From: an uncultured Peptostreptococcaceae bacterium
Lineage (GTDB): Bacteria > Bacillota > Clostridia > Peptostreptococcales > Anaerovoracaceae
Assembly (NCBI GenBank): GCA_910588185.1
Contig: CAJUQR010000004.1
Coordinates: 90,286 to 143,939 of the forward strand
Direction: 5' to 3'
DNA length: 53,654 bases
Shown here: one piece after another, positions 25,240-33,072 of the stretch
Numbering within the stretch: position 1 is the stretch's first letter
How the letters are laid out: each line of letters opens with the position of its first letter
The notes under the pieces: model-generated
Seen by the model: the letters and a program-made list of their open reading frames with translations, nothing else
Database searches by the model: none
What the model was told of the DNA's origin: nothing
Translations under genes and position numbers: made by a program

Positions 25240-26193
25240 ATGGAACATTTAATGGATGTATTTAATATTGGTCTTCTTCAGAATACTTTGAGAACTGCTA
25301 CTCCGGTTATTTTAGCGGCTATGGGAGGGCTTCTTACAGAGCAGGCAGGGATAATGAACATTGGAATGGATGGTATGATTCTGATGGGAGCCTTTGTTGC
25401 AGTGGCATTCAGCTTTACTTTGAGTAGTGCAGGCATGGGTGTATTGATGGCTGTATTGGTGGGTATTGTAATAGGCCTGTTTTTTGCGTTATTTGTAGTA
25501 AAGTTAAAAAGTGATGAGTTTATAATAGGTATGGCGCTTAATACTTTTGCAGCAGGACTTACTGTATATCTTTTGAGATCCATATTTGGAGTCAAAGGTA
25601 CGTTTTCGAACAGCGACATAGTAGCGCTTCCTACAATACATATGGATTTTTTGGATAATATACCTGTACTTGGACCGCTTTTAAATGATAATTCACTTTT
25701 TGTTTATCTGACTTGGCTACTGGTATTCCTTACATGGGTATTCTTGTATCGGACTCCTTATGGCTTTTGGCTTAGAGCGGCAGGAGAACATCCTGAATCA
25801 CTTGAGACTGCAGGTGTAAGTCCGCAAAAAATGAAGTTTACGGCTAGTATATTGTGCGGAATATTCTGTGGATTTGCAGGAGCACATTTATCTCTTGGAT
25901 ATTTGACTATGTTTACTGAAGGAATGAGCAGCAGCAGAGGATTTATCGCTTTCGCATGTGTAATTTTTGGAATGGCTAATCCTCCTAAAGTATTTGTTGC
26001 AGCTCTCCTATTTGGATTCCTTGATGCGCTTGGATTGAGACTGCAAAGCGTAGGAGTTCCTTCTGATTTAACATCGACGATTCCTTATATAGCTACCATA
26101 CTTATGCTCATTTATGTGGTAGTAAGCTCAGATAAGAGAAAAAAGAAGAGAGCAAGTAAACAAATTAAAATAAGCGAAAATGCTTTAGAATAA
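25240..26193 (+). CDS. Nucleoside ABC transporter permease 2
   Basis: The 317-residue protein is the partner permease of the YufQ/NupC class. It has the motif NIGMDGMILMGAF and about eight to nine hydrophobic segments. Its ATG begins on the base after the stop of permease 1, with AAAGGAGGG inside that gene, so coupling is tight. Together with the binding lipoprotein and double ATPase it makes a complete importer. Confidence 0.93.
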   Translation: MEHLMDVFNIGLLQNTLRTATPVILAAMGGLLTEQAGIMNIGMDGMILMGAFVAVAFSFTLSSAGMGVLMAVLVGIVIGLFFALFVVKLKSDEFIIGMALNTFAAGLTVYLLRSIFGVKGTFSNSDIVALPTIHMDFLDNIPVLGPLLNDNSLFVYLTWLLVFLTWVFLYRTPYGFWLRAAGEHPESLETAGVSPQKMKFTASILCGIFCGFAGAHLSLGYLTMFTEGMSSSRGFIAFACVIFGMANPPKVFVAALLFGFLDALGLRLQSVGVPSDLTSTIPYIATILMLIYVVVSSDKRKKKRASKQIKISENALE

Positions 26194-26206
26194 AAAGGGG
26201 GAAAAT

Positions 26207-27298
26207 ATGAAAAAATTATTAGCAATCACATTAGCAGGTGTCTTAATTGTGGGGACTGTCTTAGCGACCACTGGATGCGGAGAAAAGAAGCCTTATGAAA
26301 AATATGATTTAACAGAGTATATAACGCTGCCAGATTATAATTCGTATAAGGCTGAAGAACCAAATGTAGTCATCAAAGATTCCGATGTGGAAGATGAGAT
26401 TCAAAATAGGCTTAAGAGCGCTGCTAAGACAGAAAGCGTAACAGAAGGTACAGTGGATAAGGGAGATTCAGTTACAATTTCGTTTAAAGGGACTCTAGCA
26501 GACGGAAGTTCTCCAAGCGGTATGAATTCTGATTCATATAACTTGACTTTAGGTTCAGGCGGTATGATAGATGGATTCGAGTCCGGTCTTTACGGCGCCA
26601 AAATTGGTGAGACAGTTACTCTTAAACTTAAATTCCCTGATCCTTATAAGAACAATGAAGAACTGTCAGGAAAAGATGTTACGTTCGAAGTGAAAGTTTT
26701 AAGCAAGAATGTGCAGAAAGTACCTGAATTTAACCTGGATTTTGTAAAAGAAAACAGTGAATACAAAACCATAGAGGAATATAAGACAGCTTTGGCTAAA
26801 GATCTTGAAAAGCAGAAATATGAAAAGCAGCTTTCAGATATTAAACAAAACCTTTATATGAAGTTAGTAGATGAAACTGAAGTTAAAAAGTATCCTGAAA
26901 AAGAAGTTGATGAATACTTTGAGGAGCTTGATTCTTACTATCGTGATCAGGCCAAGAGTTCCGGTTATGAAAAGTGGGAGGATTTTCTTGAAAGTCAGAA
27001 GATGACTCAAGAAGATTATGATAAACAGATAAAAACTCTTGCAGAAGAATATGTAAAACAAGAAATGGTCATATATCTTTTTGCAAAGGAAGAGAAGATA
27101 GAAGTTACTGACAAAGAGTATGATGAGTTTTTGCAGGATAACCTTAAATCCGCTGGATTTAAAGATGAAGAGGATTTTGAAAAATATGTAGGAATGTCTT
27201 TGGAAAAATACGCAGAGCAGGCCAAATTAAGCAGAAATATGCTCCTTACCAAGGAATTGGATACTCTTTATGATAAGTTAATTGAGGCACAAAAGTAG
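26207..27298 (+). CDS. Trigger-factor-like peptidyl-prolyl isomerase lipoprotein
   Basis: The 363-residue protein has a lipobox ending in Cys24 (ATTGC), so it is predicted to sit on the outer face of the membrane. Residues about 75-170 form an FKBP-type isomerase domain (DSVTISFKGTLADG, MIDGFESGLYGAKIGE). A helical region of trigger-factor C-domain type follows (EYVKQEMVIYLFAKEE, TDKEYDEFL). It lacks the ribosome-binding domain of true trigger factor. It lies 13 bases after the permease gene and is likely cotranscribed, so it may help fold exported proteins. A terminator follows. Confidence 0.88.
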   Translation: MKKLLAITLAGVLIVGTVLATTGCGEKKPYEKYDLTEYITLPDYNSYKAEEPNVVIKDSDVEDEIQNRLKSAAKTESVTEGTVDKGDSVTISFKGTLADGSSPSGMNSDSYNLTLGSGGMIDGFESGLYGAKIGETVTLKLKFPDPYKNNEELSGKDVTFEVKVLSKNVQKVPEFNLDFVKENSEYKTIEEYKTALAKDLEKQKYEKQLSDIKQNLYMKLVDETEVKKYPEKEVDEYFEELDSYYRDQAKSSGYEKWEDFLESQKMTQEDYDKQIKTLAEEYVKQEMVIYLFAKEEKIEVTDKEYDEFLQDNLKSAGFKDEEDFEKYVGMSLEKYAEQAKLSRNMLLTKELDTLYDKLIEAQK

Positions 27299-27334
27299 TA
27301 GATAATAAAAATTTACATTTATTTCAAAAAATAG

Positions 27335-27363
27335 TTGCACAGATATCGGATGTATGCTAATAT
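27335..27363 (+). promoter_or_regulatory. Possible promoter of the glycine riboswitch transcript
   Basis: TTGCAC at 27335-27340 and TAATAT at 27358-27363 are 17 bases apart. Initiation near 27370 would leave only the 3' arm of the upstream terminator in the transcript, so the two need not conflict. Confidence 0.45.
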
Positions 27364-27404
27364 AACCCTATTAGTTGGATTTAAGACATACATCCGATTT
27401 TTTG
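27345..27404 (+). terminator. Terminator of the transporter-PPIase operon
   Basis: A perfect 12-bp stem (ATCGGATGTATG at 27345-27356 with CATACATCCGAT at 27387-27398) closes a 30-base loop and is followed by TTTTTTG. Confidence 0.8.
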
Positions 27405-27430
27405 TTGAAATGTATATATTTAAGAACTAT

Positions 27431-27592
27431 GCTCTCTGGAGAGAACCCTTAAGGGGGTCGCCGAAGGTTTAAGCATTATAGATTGAGCAGCTGTAGTGTG
27501 ATATCTCAGGCAAAGAGGACAGAGCCAGTAGTATTTTTACAAATAGCTTATGTCACCTCTCTGGAAGCCGGATAGATTATCCCGGCTTTTTT
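27431..27592 (+). ncRNA. Glycine riboswitch (single aptamer) with terminator platform
   Basis: The conserved core is plain: GGAGAG near 27438, CGCCGAAGG near 27459, and ATCTCAGGCAAAGAGGACAG at 27503-27522. P1 can form from GCTCT (27431-27435) and AGAGC (27521-27525). A second CTCTCTGG at 27557-27564 may be the ghost partner often seen beside single aptamers. The platform ends in a terminator: AAGCCGG (27565-27571) with CCGGCTT (27582-27588), then T-run. It lies before an alanine/glycine:cation symporter, which fits glycine control of uptake. The rest of the 358-base gap holds the upstream terminator. Confidence 0.93.
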
Positions 27593-27656
27593 ATTGTATC
27601 ATTTTATATATGATGATATAGAATTTTGTCTAAAATAGGAGAAAAGGAGATGTAAA

Positions 27657-29090
27657 ATGGACAAATTTAATGAAATTTTAGGCCAGATTAATGATTTGGC
27701 TTGGGGTGTGCCTATGCTTTGCCTGATAATGGGTACAGGTATAATTTTGACTGTAAGACTTGGTGGATTGCAGTTTAGAAAGCTTGGACTTGCACTCAAA
27801 TTGATGGTGAAGAGTGAAGAAGGCGGTGAAGGTGAAGTATCAAGTTTCGGAGCTCTTTGTACAGCTATGGCTGCTACCATAGGAACAGGAAATATAGTTG
27901 GTGTTGCCGGAGCTATGATGGTAGGCGGTCCCGGAGCATTGTTTTGGATGTTCATTGCCGCATGTCTTGGTATGGCAACCAAATATGCAGAAGGTCTGCT
28001 TGCTGTTAAATACAGAACCATTGATAGCAAAGGGGTAGCCCTGGGAGGACCTTTCTTGTACATAGAAAAAGGTATGGGACCTAAATGGAAGTGGCTTGCC
28101 AAACTGTTTGCAATTTTTGGAATAGGAGCAGGGCTTCTCGGAATAGGAACTATGACTCAGGTTAACGGAATAACAGCAGCAGTGCAGAATTATTTTGACC
28201 CTGAAAAAGCTAATGTGCTGTTTTCTATAGGTGAAAACGACTATACATGGTCCACGGTTATTGCTGCTGTAGTTGTAACTGTTGCTGTAGCTCTTGTGGT
28301 AATAGGAGGTATACAGAGAATTGCCAGTGTAACTACTATAGTAGTGCCATTTATGGCCATAATGTATGTGGTAGTATGCGTAGCAATACTTATTTCTAAT
28401 ATTTCTGCAATTCCTGATGCTGTAGCATCCATATTCAGAAGTGCATTTGGTCTTGATGCAGCAGCAGGAGGTATGCTTGGAGCTCTCTTTGTAGCTATGC
28501 AAAAAGGTGTTGCAAGAGGTGTCTTCTCCAACGAGGCTGGTCTTGGTTCAGCACCTATCGCAGCGGCGGCTGCAAGGACAAAAGAACCTGTAAGACAGGG
28601 ACTTATAACCATGACAGGTACGTTTATGGACACAATAATAATATGTATGATGACAGGACTTACTATATTGGTAACCAATTCTCATGTTACAGCGGCAGCC
28701 AAAGGTATGGAAGGCGCAGAGATAACTGCTAACGCTTTTGGAGAAGGACTTCCATGGAGCCAAAGCGTAGGTTCGTTTATTCTTATGCTCTGTTTGGCAT
28801 TTTTCGCATTTACTACGATTCTTGGATGGGACTATTATTCAGAAAGATGCCTTGCATATTTAACAAAGGGTAATATGACTGCTCAAAAAGTTTTTAAGTG
28901 GCTTTACGTACTTGCTGTGCTTATAGGACCATTCTTAACAGTAACAGCAGTGTGGACTATTGCAGAGATTCTTAATGGCTTTATGGCAATTCCAAACTTA
29001 ATAGGTCTTTTGGCTCTTAGCGGTGTAGTTGCTGCTGAGACAAGATCTTTCTTTGCTAGACTTAAAGACGATCCTAAACTTGTAAAATAA
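27657..29090 (+). CDS. AGCS family alanine/glycine:cation symporter
   Basis: The 477-residue integral membrane protein imports alanine or glycine with sodium or protons. It has about eleven hydrophobic segments and the family signatures GTGNIVGVAGAMMVGGPGALFW and VFSNEAGLGSAPIAAAAA (split here between residues about 76-97 and 284-300). AAAAGGAG precedes the ATG. The glycine riboswitch upstream indicates that glycine is at least one substrate. A terminator follows. Confidence 0.95.
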   Translation: MDKFNEILGQINDLAWGVPMLCLIMGTGIILTVRLGGLQFRKLGLALKLMVKSEEGGEGEVSSFGALCTAMAATIGTGNIVGVAGAMMVGGPGALFWMFIAACLGMATKYAEGLLAVKYRTIDSKGVALGGPFLYIEKGMGPKWKWLAKLFAIFGIGAGLLGIGTMTQVNGITAAVQNYFDPEKANVLFSIGENDYTWSTVIAAVVVTVAVALVVIGGIQRIASVTTIVVPFMAIMYVVVCVAILISNISAIPDAVASIFRSAFGLDAAAGGMLGALFVAMQKGVARGVFSNEAGLGSAPIAAAAARTKEPVRQGLITMTGTFMDTIIICMMTGLTILVTNSHVTAAAKGMEGAEITANAFGEGLPWSQSVGSFILMLCLAFFAFTTILGWDYYSERCLAYLTKGNMTAQKVFKWLYVLAVLIGPFLTVTAVWTIAEILNGFMAIPNLIGLLALSGVVAAETRSFFARLKDDPKLVK

Positions 29091-29112
29091 CTTCATTTAG
29101 TCTATAACGCTT

Positions 29113-29156
29113 GTAAAATCGCTCTGATATATGATTGGGGCGATTTTACTTTGTCT
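29113..29156 (+). terminator. Terminator after AGCS gene
   Basis: A 10-bp stem (GTAAAATCGC with GCGATTTTAC) closes a 17-base loop and is followed by TTTGTCTTT. Confidence 0.75.
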
Positions 29157-29216
29157 TTAAAAACATATTTTTGAATGACATGAATATACTTGTCTAAAGA
29201 GGAGGAGGTACCAAAG

Positions 29217-29459
29217 ATGATAAGTACAGATAAGCTAAAGAATAAAGAAGTAATAAATATTGGGGACGGCAAAAGCTTAGGTTTTGTCTATGATATTGAA
29301 GTGGATCTGGAAAAAGGAGTAATAGATGGTATAGTAATACCTGCAAATAAAGGTTTTTTAGGATTCTTTTCAAAAAGGGAAGGCGACATGGTAGTTAAGT
29401 GGGATAAAGTACGTACTGTAGGTGATGATGTTATATTGGTTGATCTTGGAGCTTTCTAG
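29217..29459 (+). CDS. YlmC/YmxH family PRC-barrel protein
   Basis: The 80-residue protein is a single PRC-barrel domain. The start MISTDKLKNKEVINI follows GGAGGAGG, which decides for ATG 29217 over an upstream in-frame start. YlmC/YmxH proteins occur in spore formers and are linked to sporulation, but their role is not known in molecular terms. It precedes nrdR by 61 bases. Confidence 0.88.
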   Translation: MISTDKLKNKEVINIGDGKSLGFVYDIEVDLEKGVIDGIVIPANKGFLGFFSKREGDMVVKWDKVRTVGDDVILVDLGAF

Positions 29460-29520
29460 GTTGCAAGTTATCTGAGATTTGTAGTATAATATTACCAGAA
29501 AATACGGGGAGGTAAATTTT

Positions 29521-30009
29521 ATGAAATGTCCATTTTGTGATAATCCCGATACAAAGGTAATAGATTCAAGACCTACCGAGGACGGACATGCCATTAGGAG
29601 AAGAAGGGGCTGTGATAATTGTGGAAGACGTTTTACTACTTATGAAAAGATTGAAGAGATAATCCTGATGGTAGTGAAAAAGGATGGACGCAGAGAAGCT
29701 TTTGACAGATCTAAGATTCTGAACGGAATTATTAAGGCCTGTGAGAAGCGTCCCGTATCAATGGCAGATATGGATAACATGGTAGATGAGATAGAAAGAA
29801 CTTTGAGCAATTCTATGGAAAAGGAAGTTGAGAGCTACTACATAGGCGAACTTATAATGAATCAACTTAAAGATGTAGATGAAGTGGCATATGTAAGATT
29901 CGCATCTGTTTACAGGCAGTTTACAGATGTTAATACTTTTGTAAAAGAAATAGAAAAATTAATAGGACCGAAGAAAAATGGAAAGACTTCGTTAAGGGAG
30001 AAAAGATAA
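29521..30009 (+). CDS. nrdR: Transcriptional repressor NrdR
   Basis: The 162-residue protein has an N-terminal zinc ribbon (CPFC at 3-6 and CDNC at 31-34) and an ATP-cone domain (MVVKKDGRREAFDRSKIL). NrdR senses dATP/ATP and represses ribonucleotide reductase genes. The length matches the family. GGGGAGG precedes the ATG. It is followed one base later by cmk, so nucleotide metabolism is a shared theme. Confidence 0.97.
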   Translation: MKCPFCDNPDTKVIDSRPTEDGHAIRRRRGCDNCGRRFTTYEKIEEIILMVVKKDGRREAFDRSKILNGIIKACEKRPVSMADMDNMVDEIERTLSNSMEKEVESYYIGELIMNQLKDVDEVAYVRFASVYRQFTDVNTFVKEIEKLIGPKKNGKTSLREKR

Positions 30010-30010
30010 G

Positions 30011-30664
30011 ATGGAAAAAGTATTTCAGATAGCGGTAGACGGACCTAGCGGTGCAGGTAAGTCTACAGTGGCAAAAGCAGTAGCAAAGAAGCTTAACATT
30101 GAATATATAGATACCGGTGCAATGTACAGGGCTCTTGGATTGAAAATATTGGATATGTCGGTCTCTATGGATGATGAGGATGCACTTAGGACTTTATTAG
30201 GTAAAACAGATATAGATTTTGTCGATGGGAATATAATTTTGGATGGACAAGTTGTAAGTGGCTTGATAAGGACGCCAGAAGTATCTATGGCAGCATCAAG
30301 GTGTTCAGCATTTCCTTTTATAAGAGAAAAGCTTGTGAAAGCACAGCAAAAGATGGGTGAAAGCAAAAGTGTTATTATGGATGGAAGAGATATTGCTACA
30401 GCAGTGTTTCCAAATGCAAAATACAAATATTTTATTACAGCTTCTGATGAAGAGAGAGCCAAAAGGAGATATAAGGAACTTTTAGAAAAAGGCGAGGATG
30501 TAACTTTCGAACAAGTTTTAAAGGATATAAGACAGAGAGATCATAATGATATGACAAGAGATGCCAGCCCTTTGAAAAAGGCAGAAGATGCAGAAGAGAT
30601 AGATACTACAAATATGAGTATAGATGATGTGGTAGACTATATTTGCAGACAGGTTAAGCTATAG
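30011..30664 (+). CDS. cmk: Cytidylate kinase
   Basis: The 217-residue enzyme phosphorylates CMP and dCMP with ATP. Walker A reads DGPSGAGKSTVAKA near residue 10. The CMP-binding parts IDTGAMYRALGL and MDGRDIATAVFPNA and the lid region RRYKELLEKGEDVTFEQVLKDI (read in two parts) are present. It starts one base after the nrdR stop, so the two are coupled. A hairpin that may end the transcript follows. Confidence 0.97.
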   Translation: MEKVFQIAVDGPSGAGKSTVAKAVAKKLNIEYIDTGAMYRALGLKILDMSVSMDDEDALRTLLGKTDIDFVDGNIILDGQVVSGLIRTPEVSMAASRCSAFPFIREKLVKAQQKMGESKSVIMDGRDIATAVFPNAKYKYFITASDEERAKRRYKELLEKGEDVTFEQVLKDIRQRDHNDMTRDASPLKKAEDAEEIDTTNMSIDDVVDYICRQVKL

Positions 30665-30690
30665 AATATATTTAATATGAATAACAAGAG

Positions 30691-30722
30691 CCTCCGACGG
30701 GGAAAATACCATCGGAGGTTTT
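30691..30722 (+). promoter_or_regulatory. Hairpin burying the PBP ribosome site, or terminator
   Basis: CCTCCGACGG (30691-30700) pairs with CCATCGGAGG (30709-30718) with one mismatch, then TTTT. The 3' arm contains GGAGG, which is the ribosome site of the PBP gene starting at 30726. It can act as a cmk terminator, as a translation switch, or both. Confidence 0.7.
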
Positions 30723-30725
30723 ATA

Positions 30726-32324
30726 ATGTATGTATTTAATCAAAAAAGAATTAAAGTAGTTGTAATAGCGTTTACTATAGTCATGATTCTGCTTGTGGCC
30801 AGGCTTTGGTATATACAGGTAATATGCCATGATGAGTTTACAGAAGCAGCTATTTCTCAATATGAGGTATCTATAGAAGGTCTTGATACAAGAGGAAAGA
30901 TTCTTGACAGAAATTTAAAACCTCTCACAGGTGGAACAGATCAGTATTATTATATAATTGATAAAAAGCTTAAAGACAACAAGTTGGAACGAATAATGAA
31001 AGATATGGAAGCGCGTCAGATTGCAAAATCCTCTTCTGCGTATTATGTTTATAGAACAGAAAAGTATAATGATGATATAAATGATACATTAAAACAAGAA
31101 TACGGCGCTTATGTATTTAAGAGCCAATCAAGATATGCCGATGAGCAGATTGCCTGTCATTTGCTTGGTTATCTCAATAAAGATGAGAACAGGGGAGTAT
31201 CAGGCATGGAACTTTTGTACCAAGATGAATTAAAAGATGATGGCAATGTACTCACTTTATGGGCAGATGCGGCAGGAAATATATTAAAGGGTGTATCTCC
31301 TTCAATAATAAAATCAGATAAAAACAGAACAACTATGAAAACTAACTCTGTGGTTACTACCATAGACAGGCGTTTGCAGTATGTATGTGAGAAAGCTTTG
31401 GCACAGGCAGGTGAGGGAGGAGCAGCGATAGTTATGGATGTTGATACGGGAGAAATTCTCGCATGGGCATCATTACCTGTGTTTAACCCCAACAGTATTG
31501 AAAGCTATTTGGAAGACAGCGGAGATTGTTTGATAGATAAGGTTTGTCAAGGTGCATATGCGCCTGGCTCTGTATTTAAAATTGTTACTGCCATAGCAGC
31601 CCTTGAAAATGGCGTATGTGATGAAAATTGGAGTTTCGAATGTAACGGTGAAGTGACCATAGAAGGTGTAACATTAAAGTGTACAGCGGCAGAAAAAGAA
31701 GGCCATGGAAAAGTTAATATGAATCAGGCGATGGCATATTCATGCAATTGTTATTTTGCCAAATTAGGCGAAATGGTAGGAAGCGAGGCCATAGTTGAAA
31801 TGGCTGAAAAACTTGGATTTGGACAAAAAGTTATGATTGATTTCCCTCAGGAGTCAAGAGGAAATATTCCATCTAAAGATGAAGTCGGACCTTGGGATAT
31901 AACCAATTTATCTATAGGACAGGGAGAGATTTTAACCACCCCGTTGCAAATTGTAAAGATGACAGCCATAGTCGCAAACGGAGGTACGGAAGTAAATCCT
32001 AAGTTGATATTAGATGAGAAACAAGAATATGAGAGACAGCCTGTTTCAGAAGATACTGCAAAAAAAGTGGATTCCATGCTTGAGGATGTTATGACGAAAG
32101 GAACAGGAAAAGGCGCATGGCAGGTTCCTGTTTGCGGCAAAACAGGAACTGCAGAAGCCATTTTTGAAGGCAAGGATGTAAAAAATTGTTGGTTTACCGG
32201 ATATTTTTCTGTGGGTGACAATACTTATGCTGTAACTGTTATGGTTGAACGCGGAGCTTCCGGGACTTATACTGCCATGCCTGTATTTAGGTCTGTGGTT
32301 GATTTTCTTTCAGAAAATCTTTAA
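30726..32324 (+). CDS. Class B penicillin-binding protein
   Basis: The 532-residue protein has an N-terminal membrane anchor (about residues 9-27), a pedestal domain with the RGKILDRN element, and a transpeptidase domain. Active-site motifs are intact: SVFK at Ser282, SCN at Ser339 and KTG at Lys472. It would cross-link peptidoglycan outside the membrane. It lacks PASTA domains. Position beside sigK raises the option of a sporulation role such as a SpoVD-like enzyme, though that is inference. Its ribosome site GGAGG lies in a hairpin arm. The last 38 bases overlap the end of sigK on the other strand. Confidence 0.93.
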   Translation: MYVFNQKRIKVVVIAFTIVMILLVARLWYIQVICHDEFTEAAISQYEVSIEGLDTRGKILDRNLKPLTGGTDQYYYIIDKKLKDNKLERIMKDMEARQIAKSSSAYYVYRTEKYNDDINDTLKQEYGAYVFKSQSRYADEQIACHLLGYLNKDENRGVSGMELLYQDELKDDGNVLTLWADAAGNILKGVSPSIIKSDKNRTTMKTNSVVTTIDRRLQYVCEKALAQAGEGGAAIVMDVDTGEILAWASLPVFNPNSIESYLEDSGDCLIDKVCQGAYAPGSVFKIVTAIAALENGVCDENWSFECNGEVTIEGVTLKCTAAEKEGHGKVNMNQAMAYSCNCYFAKLGEMVGSEAIVEMAEKLGFGQKVMIDFPQESRGNIPSKDEVGPWDITNLSIGQGEILTTPLQIVKMTAIVANGGTEVNPKLILDEKQEYERQPVSEDTAKKVDSMLEDVMTKGTGKGAWQVPVCGKTGTAEAIFEGKDVKNCWFTGYFSVGDNTYAVTVMVERGASGTYTAMPVFRSVVDFLSENL

Positions 32325-32928
32325 GCTTTTCCAGCGCCTTTTTTTCAATTCTGGAAACGTAAGAACGGCTTATACCTAGGACTTTAGCGATTTCTCTTTG
32401 CGGAAGAGGCTCTTTGCCTCCGAGACCGTAACGCCACATTACCACAGTGCGTTCACGTTCTGTAAGTGCCTCCTTTACGGCGTCGTATAGTTGACAAACT
32501 TGTATTTTTAAGCTGATAGAATCGATTATTTCATCCGGATCAGTACCAAGAATGTCGTTAAGGCTTATTTCATTGCCATCCTTATCCACACCTATTGGCA
32601 GGCTGAGGGATATTTCCTGCTTAACACGTTTGGAAGCCCTTATGCTCATTAAAATTTCGTTCTCTATACACTTTGCCGCATAAGTCGCAAGTCTTGTAGA
32701 TTTTTTACCTGAGTAAGTGTTGACTGCTTTTATAAGACCTATGGTTCCTATGGAAATCAGATCATCTTGGTTTGTTCCGGGCCCTACGTACTTTTTAGCT
32801 ATATGGGCCACTAATCTGAGATTTCGCTCAATTAAGATAGATCGTGCATCACTGTCGTCTTTTTCCAGCAGTTTTACGTAGTATTGTTCTTCTTTTTCTG
32901 TAAGTGGACTTGGAAAAGAACTGCTCAT
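32287..32928 (-). CDS. sigK: RNA polymerase sporulation sigma factor sigma-K, no pro-sequence
   Basis: The 213-residue protein is the late mother-cell sigma factor. Region 2 (DDLISIGTIGLIKAVNTY, ATYAAKCIENEILM) and region 4 (GISRSYVSRIEKKALEK) are complete and uninterrupted, so there is no skin-type insertion. The start MSSSFPSPLTEKEE corresponds to mature sigma-K of Bacillus (NNAFPQPL), and a TAA codon in frame lies directly before the ATG, so no pro-sequence is possible. The ribosome site GAGGGGG lies about 8 bases upstream within a large inverted repeat. The gene converges on the PBP gene with 38 bases of overlap. Confidence 0.96.
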   Translation of the reverse strand: MSSSFPSPLTEKEEQYYVKLLEKDDSDARSILIERNLRLVAHIAKKYVGPGTNQDDLISIGTIGLIKAVNTYSGKKSTRLATYAAKCIENEILMSIRASKRVKQEISLSLPIGVDKDGNEISLNDILGTDPDEIIDSISLKIQVCQLYDAVKEALTERERTVVMWRYGLGGKEPLPQREIAKVLGISRSYVSRIEKKALEKLKDFLKENQPQT

Positions 32929-32934
32929 TTATGT

Positions 32935-33031
32935 AAACCCCCTCTATAGATTAAAACTATATGCACGGTAAAGATGTCCGGTGCCTGGCAACATTAAAAA
33001 GTGCCAGTACCTATTTAATCTACGGGGGTTT
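32935..33031 (-). promoter_or_regulatory. sigK leader hairpin sequestering its ribosome site
   Basis: On the sigK strand, AAAACCCCC-G-TAGATTAAA (from 33032 to 33014) is complementary to TTTAATCTA-TAGA-GGGGGTTT (32955 to 32935), which holds the ribosome site. Inside, CTGGCA (33007 side) pairs with TGCCAG (32985 side), extended by GGT with ACC. A CATATAGT sequence at 32963-32956 resembles a sigma-E or sigma-K -10 element and would start transcripts without the upstream arm. Confidence 0.6.
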
Positions 33032-33072
33032 TAAACTTGACTATATCTTACTTAGATTGCACTTTAAGATAT

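Noticed and set aside
27840..28502. Long open frame of 220 codons on the minus strand inside the symporter gene
   Set aside because: Its translation is rich in Cys, His, Tyr and Ser with no domain, it has no ribosome site, and it lies wholly antisense to a clear AGCS gene. It is a codon-bias shadow.
32287..32928. Skin-like prophage interruption of sigK
   Set aside because: The sigK frame is continuous from region 2 to region 4, with no inserted DNA.
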